In this document: positions 27,414 to 33,722 of the stretch, piece after piece
How the letters are laid out: each line of letters begins with the position of its first letter
Numbering within the stretch: position 1 is the stretch's first letter
Assembly: GCA_903825435.1 (NCBI GenBank)
Contig: CAIKAP010000116.1
Location: forward strand, 1 to 33,722
DNA: 33,722 nt
Source: an uncultured Verrucomicrobiota bacterium
Lineage (GTDB): Bacteria; Verrucomicrobiota; Verrucomicrobiia; Palsa-1439
Direction: 5' to 3'
The notes under the pieces: model-generated
What the model saw: the letters and a program-made list of their open reading frames with translations, nothing else
Told to the model about the DNA's origin: nothing
Database searches by the model: none
Made by a program: the position numbers and the translations under genes

Positions 27414-28577
27414 TCAATCCACTTCCCCGGCATCCTCGGCCGGCTGGGGTTGCTCGAACAAATCCAAGTAGGGCTTGAACCGGAAACGCCGGTTGCGCTT
27501 CCAGCCGGTGGTCTCCTGCAACAAACCGGCTTGGACGAATTGCTCGACGACCTGGTTGGCCTTCACGTAAGAGCAGTCCAAGTGCTGTTCCACCAAGCGC
27601 ACGGTAATGATCGGTTGCTCGAATAGGTAATCGAACAGCTTGTGGCCGGCGACGGAGTTGCCGAGGGATTCCATGAGGGTCCGGCGCCCGCTCTCGCGCA
27701 GCGCCAAAATCTGCCGGGCCGTATTCGTTGCCGCGTCACTGACTTCGGCGACGCCTTTGAGGAAAAATTTTAGCCACGCTTCCCAGTTTCCGTCGTAGCA
27801 TTCTTTGTTCGACACACTACGGACGTATGCTGCAACACAGTTGTGCTGCGACCGGCTCAGCGTCTGCAAGCCACCAACATTCGTTATGGGAGTGATTGTC
27901 AGATCCACTTTCGTAATCCCGCTCACAGGTGGAGCGGAGAACTGCCGTTCCCGGTATCGTCTTCCGCCGCTACGAGTGATTTCCTCAACGAGTTCTTGGT
28001 GCACTATTCGCATTTCCTTTACGGACGACAATTTCCTTGTGGGTTCCCCATGCCCCAATTCCAGTCGCAACTCATGGATGTCCCTGAGCAATTCTATGTA
28101 CTCCGGTGGCCCATCCTCGATTGCGCCCTCCGCAACCTGCAAACGCAACTGGGGCGCCAAGTACGTTAGAAGTTCTCCCTCGGCAACCAACGCCAGCACC
28201 CCGGTATTGATGCGCGGCAGGTGGGCGAGCAGTTGTCGAATGTCTTCGCGCCGCAACGCCTGACGCAATCTCCGGCACCGCTCAATGGTGAGCGATTCCG
28301 GGACACATTTGCGTCCAATCTTGGCAACTGCTTCGGTTGCTGGTCTAAAACCGAGCCAACCGAGAATCTCCCGTTGCGGCTTGGTCACATAGAAGCGCGC
28401 AGCAGCAAGCGGGGATGGCTCCGGGGGGCATTTGATGTCCGTATTATTGGCCAGACAGAAACCAGCCAGCGGATTCGATGTCAACAGATAAACAGCCGCC
28501 TGCTTCCCCTCCAAGACAAACAATCTGATTGCGCCTCGGGCCGATTGAAACCTCTCAATTGGATTCTTTGCCGACAC
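27414..28577 (-). CDS. Chimeric ORF: PcfJ-like N-terminal part joined in frame to the C-terminal part of a Fic-family protein
   Basis: aa ~1-260 contain SVKEMRIVHQELVEEI and SRSQHNCVAAYVRSV (PcfJ-like); from aa 262 DGNWEAWLKFFLKGVAEVSDAATNTARQILALRE...WKRNRRFRFKPYLDLFE is Fic C-terminal/winged-helix-like; no Fic core motif. Confidence 0.65.
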   Translation of the reverse strand: MSAKNPIERFQSARGAIRLFVLEGKQAAVYLLTSNPLAGFCLANNTDIKCPPEPSPLAAARFYVTKPQREILGWLGFRPATEAVAKIGRKCVPESLTIERCRRLRQALRREDIRQLLAHLPRINTGVLALVAEGELLTYLAPQLRLQVAEGAIEDGPPEYIELLRDIHELRLELGHGEPTRKLSSVKEMRIVHQELVEEITRSGGRRYRERQFSAPPVSGITKVDLTITPITNVGGLQTLSRSQHNCVAAYVRSVSNKECYDGNWEAWLKFFLKGVAEVSDAATNTARQILALRESGRRTLMESLGNSVAGHKLFDYLFEQPIITVRLVEQHLDCSYVKANQVVEQFVQAGLLQETTGWKRNRRFRFKPYLDLFEQPQPAEDAGEVD

Positions 28578-29101
28578 CCATTACTCCTTTGACTACTTGC
28601 CGTGACCTCCTGTGCCTGAGTTTTCCGAGTTGGAGACTCCCGTTAGGCGCGGCGAAATGGCGAATGATGTCGTCGGCGATCTTCTCCGTCAGGCCATGCC
28701 ACGGATCACAGGGAAAGACGGAGCGACCGGGGATATGCTCCAGAATCGGCTCTACCTCGTCGTCGAGGACGGCGTAGTGGCGAATCTTGTCCTCTTTACG
28801 ATACCGCACGGCATCCACGAGCCATTGAAAGATTTCCAAGCCACGTGACTCCGTTTCGATATCCGGTGTGCGCCCAATGACTCGCTCACGCGGGAGGTCA
28901 TGCTGTCGCCAGAGCCAGCCGAGCGTGAAAAAGGAGAAGCCTGTCCGCCAAGAAGTGGAGAAGACGACGTGTACCTGCGGGTGGTGATCCAGAATCCGCC
29001 GCAACTGCTTCACGCAATCAGGGGCGAAGATGTTCTCGTAACTTTTCCTTGTTCGGATTCAACACTCCGTCAACGTCGAGAAACAGAATATCCATTTCCA
29101 T
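28555..29101 (-). pseudogene. HAD-like protein (RNA-repair-associated HAD type) with an apparent +1 frameshift near 29043-29048
   Basis: Frame A MEMDILFLDVDGVLNPNKE... stops at about 29018. Frame +1 continues SYENIFAPDCVKQLRRILDHHPQVHVVFSTSWRTGF...HYAVLDDE, restoring a HAD fold. Confidence 0.7.
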
Positions 29102-29146
29102 CGGCGCAACTTTACACCCCACGTCAAGACGATAGTCGAACCCACC

Positions 29147-29704
29147 TTAATCTTCGAGTTTCCAGACTCGTGATTTCGTCACCATAAGGAAAAGACGCAT
29201 CGTTTCGAGATTGTGGCCAATCGACATTGCCTGCTCTCGCCGATATTCCTCGTCAAGTATTGCTACGCGAGGAAACCAAGACTTGTCGGCGGTTGTCATC
29301 AGGAACTCATCCAGACTGCTTCCGTGGATTACCATCGAGCTCTGCATGTACCCAAAATATCCGAAGCGTATTCCGGCTTGACGCATATTAGCGGCAATAT
29401 TTCTCGCCTGCTCATCAAGCATTTCAAAAAATGAAAGATGAACTCGGCGAGCGGCGGCATCTTCTAGTTTACTTTCCCAGCTTGCCAAAGTTGGGTCTGC
29501 CAGCAATTCCTCGATCTCACGAAGTCGCTTCTTAAGGCCAACTTCAGCTTTCGCGCGGTCGCCCTTTTGAGCAACTCGGTAAACCTCATGTCCACCCCAA
29601 TGGAACTGCTCGACAAATCTTCGATGGCGGGCGTCATTCAGCGTTTCTTGGGCGACTGTGGTACATTCATCAAAACCCGCTGCTAGATTTCTTGGGTCGG
29701 TCAT
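29147..29704 (-). CDS. Hypothetical protein
   Basis: 185 aa: MTDPRNLAAGFDECTTVAQETLNDARHRRFVEQFHWGGHEVYR...; no family recognised. Confidence 0.65.
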   Translation of the reverse strand: MTDPRNLAAGFDECTTVAQETLNDARHRRFVEQFHWGGHEVYRVAQKGDRAKAEVGLKKRLREIEELLADPTLASWESKLEDAAARRVHLSFFEMLDEQARNIAANMRQAGIRFGYFGYMQSSMVIHGSSLDEFLMTTADKSWFPRVAILDEEYRREQAMSIGHNLETMRLFLMVTKSRVWKLED

Positions 29705-29722
29705 CTCCTTGAATTTATCCTT

Positions 29723-30130
29723 TTAGGCCCAGAGACACCAAGCGGCGTAAGCACGCATCCGATTCATCGTCTCCCGCCACTTCTTTTCCTTAGTATCCCT
29801 CTCTTCCGATAATGGGTCCATGATGAGTCTTACCTGCAAGTAGGCTTCGAGGGACATCCGTTCCAAGACCGTGAGCATCATGCGAAGACGACCCGTCAAC
29901 GTCGCCAACGTGGCATCAGACACCGCATACGATCTTGCCCAAAAATTCATCCACGCCAACCGCTCCGGAGTTGCAGTCTGAGTGGGGATGTTCTGTAGCA
30001 ACTCCGTTGCATCCTTTTGAAAATGAAGTATCCGCCTCTCCACTTCATCTCGATCTTCAAACGGATCCGTCCCATCCGGATACCAAAAATCTTTTGGGAT
30101 GCTGATCCTCCGATTATTAAACCCGGGCAT
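29723..30130 (-). CDS. Hypothetical protein
   Basis: 135 aa: MPGFNNRRISIPKDFWYPDGTDPFEDRDEVERRILHFQKDATELLQ...; 18 bp upstream of the previous gene. Confidence 0.6.
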   Translation of the reverse strand: MPGFNNRRISIPKDFWYPDGTDPFEDRDEVERRILHFQKDATELLQNIPTQTATPERLAWMNFWARSYAVSDATLATLTGRLRMMLTVLERMSLEAYLQVRLIMDPLSEERDTKEKKWRETMNRMRAYAAWCLWA

Positions 30131-30302
30131 AAATTTCTCCGATGCTCTATTTCTTCTAGCCTGCCGGTTTGTCGCCGATCTTTTCTAACTTAGCGAGGAG
30201 GACGTTGATATTCACACTTCTCATCGCTTTCGCTCCCATTTGATGGCTGGCTTTCAACGTTTTCAGCGTAGTTTCAGCACAAGGTAATCGCAAGGCATTT
30301 TT

Positions 30303-31094
30303 CTACCACCGGAACAGCCGGGCGGCGTTGGCTTCGGTGGCGCGGGAGATTTCTTCGACGCTGACGCCGCACAGTTGCGCGAGCACGGCGGCGGTCAACG
30401 GGAGGCGCGACGGTTCGTTGCGTTCGCCCCGGTGCGGTTCGGGCGCGAGATACGGTGAGTCGGTTTCCAGCAGCGCGCAGTCGAGCGGGATTTTCACGGC
30501 GACGTCGCGCATGGTGGCGGAGTTTTTGAAGGTGAGGATGCCGGCAAAGCTGATCATCAACCCGGCCTCGATGCACTCGAACGCCATCTTGGCGTCGCCG
30601 GTAAAACAATGCATCACGCCCCACGGTATCCAGTCTTTCGGCAACGCCTCGGCGTGCGCTTTGACGATGTCCAGCATGTCGGCGTCAGAGTCGCGGCTGT
30701 GAATGATGACCGGCAAGCGGCGCTCTTTGGAAAGGACGAGGTGCGCCCAGAACAGGTCGCGTTGTTGCTGGCGCAACGCGTGATCGTTTTTGGCTTCGCG
30801 AAAATAATCCAGCCCGGTCTCGCCGATGGCGACGACTTTAGGATGTTCGGCTAGTTTCGCAATCTCGATCATACCGGCAAGACTGACGTTGGGAATTTCG
30901 CCGGGATGGAGACCGACGGCGACGTGGATGCCGGTATGTTCCGCGGCGAGCGCGAGCGTGTCGCGCGCGGTGGCGAGGTCGGTGGCGACGCTGACGATGC
31001 GATTGACACCGGCAGCGCGAGCGCGTTCGAGCACGGCTTCGAGGTCGCCGGTGAAGGCGGGCCAGCTCAAGTGGGCGTGTGTGTCGGTAAACAT
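30303..31094 (-). CDS. tatD: TatD-family metal-dependent deoxyribonuclease
   Basis: [73 protein letters not shown]. Confidence 0.95.
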   Translation of the reverse strand: MFTDTHAHLSWPAFTGDLEAVLERARAAGVNRIVSVATDLATARDTLALAAEHTGIHVAVGLHPGEIPNVSLAGMIEIAKLAEHPKVVAIGETGLDYFREAKNDHALRQQQRDLFWAHLVLSKERRLPVIIHSRDSDADMLDIVKAHAEALPKDWIPWGVMHCFTGDAKMAFECIEAGLMISFAGILTFKNSATMRDVAVKIPLDCALLETDSPYLAPEPHRGERNEPSRLPLTAAVLAQLCGVSVEEISRATEANAARLFRW

Positions 31095-31162
31095 TGGTCT
31101 TGTCAGTGCGCGCCGAGTTGTTTATCACTCCCCCTGAACCAACTCAACAAAGGAGATTCCAA

Positions 31163-32200
31163 ATGGCAAGACCCGTCACACTCTTCACCGGCCAGTGGGC
31201 CGACCTACCCTTCGAAACGATGTGCCAGAAAGCCAAGAGCTTTGGCTTCGACGGCCTCGAACTCGCCTGTTGGGGCGACCATTTCGATGTGGACCAGGCC
31301 GTTGCCGACAAAGGCTACTGCAAGAAACGCTGGGACATCCTCGCCAGCAATGGCCTCACCGCGTTCGCGATTTCCAGCCACCTCGTCGGCCAGGCGATCT
31401 GCGACAACATTGATGCCCGGCACCAATGCATCCTGCCGCCCGATGTCTGGGGCGACGGCGAACCGGAAGGCGTCCGCAAACGCGCCGCCGAAAAGATGAT
31501 CAAGACCGGCCAGGCCGCACGCGCGTTCATGGACGCGAAGCCCGCCAGCCTCGGCGGCAAGAAAGGCGCCACCGCCGTCGTCAACGGCTTTACCGGCTCC
31601 TCCATCTGGCATTCGATCTACGCGTTCCCGCCGACCAGCGACGAGTACTGGCAGAAAGGCTTCGACGATTTCGCGAAGCGGTTCCGGCCAATCCTCAAGG
31701 CGTTCGATGCGCTCAACGTAAACTTCGCCCTCGAAGTTCACCCGACCGAAATTGCGTTCGACATCGCCAGCGCCCAGCGCGCCGTCGCTGCCGTCAAGAA
31801 ACACAAACGCTTCGGCTTCAACTTCGACCCCTCGCACTTCGGCTATCAACACGTTGACTACGTGAAGTTCATCCGGCTGTTCGGCGAGCGGATTTTCCAC
31901 GTCCACATGAAAGACGTGTGGTGGGGCCACGGCGACGGCACGGTCGGCGTATTCGGCGGCCATGTTCCCTTCGGCGACGCGCGCCGGTACTGGGACTTCC
32001 GTTCGCTCGGCCACGGCGACATCAACTTCGAGGACATCATCGTCGCCCTCAACGATGTCCGCTACACCGGCCCGCTCAGCGTTGAGTGGGAAGATGGCCG
32101 GATGGATCGCGAACACGGCGCCGCCGAGGCGTGCGCGTTCGTCAAGAAGATCGACTTCAAGTCCAGCGCCATCGTGTTCGACGCCCAGTTCGACCGCTAG
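31163..32200 (+). CDS. Sugar phosphate isomerase/epimerase (xylose isomerase-like TIM barrel)
   Basis: [78 protein letters not shown] upstream of ATG 31163. Confidence 0.92.
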   Translation: MARPVTLFTGQWADLPFETMCQKAKSFGFDGLELACWGDHFDVDQAVADKGYCKKRWDILASNGLTAFAISSHLVGQAICDNIDARHQCILPPDVWGDGEPEGVRKRAAEKMIKTGQAARAFMDAKPASLGGKKGATAVVNGFTGSSIWHSIYAFPPTSDEYWQKGFDDFAKRFRPILKAFDALNVNFALEVHPTEIAFDIASAQRAVAAVKKHKRFGFNFDPSHFGYQHVDYVKFIRLFGERIFHVHMKDVWWGHGDGTVGVFGGHVPFGDARRYWDFRSLGHGDINFEDIIVALNDVRYTGPLSVEWEDGRMDREHGAAEACAFVKKIDFKSSAIVFDAQFDR

Positions 32201-33718
32201 CAGTCTATGGACTTAGCTCAACACTTTTCTTGAACTGTCTCTGGGTGCGAGGTGTCTGTGGAATATGCTAGCACGGCTCGTCAACATTGATCGCGATACG
32301 CCACTCCTTTTGCCACCCGCCTTGCGCGAGTGGATTCCCGCCGACCATCTCGCCCGCTACCTCCTCGATGCCGTCGAGAGCCTGCCACTGACCACGTTAC
32401 GCGTCAACGAACGGGGTGCCGGTGATGAGCAGTTTCCGCCTCGCATGCTGCTGGGGCTGGTGATCTACTGTTGCGCGACCGGCACCTTCAGTTCGCGGGC
32501 CATCGAACGCGCCACCTACACCGACGTGGCCGTGCGATTCCTCCCCGGCGACACCCATCCTGACCACGACACCATCTGTGAGTTTCGCCGCCAGAATGGG
32601 CCAGTGTTGGCGGAGAGCTTCGTGCAAGTGCTGGAACTGGCGCGGGAGTTGAAGTTGCTGAAGTTTGGGCAACTCACGCTGGCCGCCCACGGCACGAAAG
32701 TGTTGGCCAACGCCAGCAAACACAGCGCCGTCAGCTACCAGCGCGACGGCGAACAGATCGAACTGTTACGCCAAGAAGTGGACCAACTACTGGCCAAAGC
32801 GGAACAAGCCGACCGCGCCCCGTTGCAAGACGGCCTGACGATTCCTGCGGAGATTACCCGCCGCCGCGAGCGCCTCAGCAAGCTGCAAGCGGCGCGCACC
32901 GTGATCGAGGAACGCGCCCGCCATCGCGCGGCGCAGGAACAGCCGGTCTACGCGTCGAAACAAACGGACCGCGCCGGGCGGCGTGCGCGTGGCGAACTCG
33001 TGCGCGGACACGAGCCGCAACCGCCGTCGGCCACACCGGAACCCAAGGACCAATACAACTTTACCGATCCCCCCAGCCGCATCATGACAGCCGGCACCGG
33101 GCAGCATTTTGAGCAAGCCTACAACGCCCAAGCGGCCGTCGAGACGGACAGCCGGTTCATTGTGGCCGCGCGAGTGACCGACGCGCCCAACGATAAAGAA
33201 CAGTTGGTGCCGACGCTGCACGCGGTGGCGGCTCCGGTACGCGCGCAGGTGGTGGCGGTGGTGGAAGCCAACGCGGAACCCACGGTGTACGCAGCGGTCG
33301 AGAAAACGGGACATCATCGGCGTGTGGCCGACTTGGAACAGCGGCTGGAACCGCTGCCTCCGACAGCGGGGGCTGGCCCCGTGGAGCAAATGCGGTACCG
33401 GTTACAGACGGCAGCGGGGCGGGCACTGTATCGACTCCGACAGCAGACTGTAGAACCGGTCTTTGGGATCATCAAGGAGGTGCTGGGCTTTCGTCGATTC
33501 TTGCTGCGGGGACTGGCGGGAGCGGAGTCGGAATGGACGTTGGTGTGTCTGGCATACAACTTGCCCCGCTTACACCGCCTGTCAGTGGCGCCGGCTTGAA
33601 AAGTCGCCAAGCCGGAAGAATATCAGAGGCGTCGGTAAAAAAAACGAAATCGCAACCGCGCTGAACCGGTCGGAATTGTCAGAAGCGAAAAAAACATCAC
33701 GCTAAGTCCAACAGACTG
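32201..33718 (+). mobile_element. IS1182-like insertion sequence, complete, flanked by CTAG (32197-32200, 33719-33722)
   Basis: Left end CAGTCTATGGACTTAGC and reverse complement of right end CAGTCTGTTGGACTTAGC form terminal inverted repeats; identical CTAG flanks. Confidence 0.88.
32265..33599 (+). CDS. IS1182-family transposase
   Basis: LPPALREWIPADHLARYLLDAVESL...FPPRMLLGLVIYCCATGTFSSRAIERATYTDVAVRFLPGDTHPDHDTICEFRR...QAYNAQAAVETDSRFIVAARVTDAPNDKEQ. Confidence 0.93.
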   Translation: MLARLVNIDRDTPLLLPPALREWIPADHLARYLLDAVESLPLTTLRVNERGAGDEQFPPRMLLGLVIYCCATGTFSSRAIERATYTDVAVRFLPGDTHPDHDTICEFRRQNGPVLAESFVQVLELARELKLLKFGQLTLAAHGTKVLANASKHSAVSYQRDGEQIELLRQEVDQLLAKAEQADRAPLQDGLTIPAEITRRRERLSKLQAARTVIEERARHRAAQEQPVYASKQTDRAGRRARGELVRGHEPQPPSATPEPKDQYNFTDPPSRIMTAGTGQHFEQAYNAQAAVETDSRFIVAARVTDAPNDKEQLVPTLHAVAAPVRAQVVAVVEANAEPTVYAAVEKTGHHRRVADLEQRLEPLPPTAGAGPVEQMRYRLQTAAGRALYRLRQQTVEPVFGIIKEVLGFRRFLLRGLAGAESEWTLVCLAYNLPRLHRLSVAPA

Positions 33719-33722
33719 CTAG

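Noticed and set aside
30131-30302. Possible short ORF (LRLPCAETTLKTLKASHQMGAKAMRSVNINVLLAKLEKIGDKPAG) between the hypothetical gene and tatD
   Set aside because: No ribosome-binding site or family evidence; length too short to support.
31205-32116. 303-aa minus-strand ORF
   Set aside because: Antisense shadow of the well-supported sugar-phosphate isomerase-like gene.

Overview
Chromosomal window, probably from a Verrucomicrobia/PVC-like bacterium (inferred from gene content only). It has three parts. (1) A ~10.7 kb integrative element (about 274-10989) is inserted in the 3' half of a CAU-anticodon tRNA gene (Ile2/Met-like; intact copy 10944-11019, minus strand). It is bounded by an exact 46-bp direct repeat (274-319 / 10944-10989). 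It encodes a tyrosine recombinase, an RHH-like small protein, a DnaC-like ATPase, a phage replisome-organizer-like protein, AlpA/XRE-type regulators, two tandem paralogues of no recognised family, an MmeI-like fused restriction-modification enzyme and a PIN/Phd toxin-antitoxin pair. (2) A core block holds rpoD, dnaG, a CvpA-like gene, lysS, a cold-shock gene, a usp gene and mntH. (3) An accessory block (about 19.1-30.1 kb) begins at an IS1380-like transposase. It carries a Sel1/TM/zinc-finger-repeat protein, a DUF2779 nuclease, a DUF262-HNH (GmrSD-like) protein, and several truncated, chimeric or frameshifted genes. TatD, a sugar-phosphate isomerase-like gene and a complete IS1182-like element bounded by CTAG close the window. 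The most striking unexplained signals are: (a) a 395-nt foldback (10404-10798) that looks like a large multi-branched structured RNA, better paired on the minus strand; (b) four iteron-like repeats inside the replisome-organizer gene, conserved across two reading frames, suggesting a lambda-O-like intragenic origin; (c) a ~145-bp array with strict 10-bp periodicity upstream of the MmeI-like gene. No searches or folding programs were run; family names rest on motif recognition.
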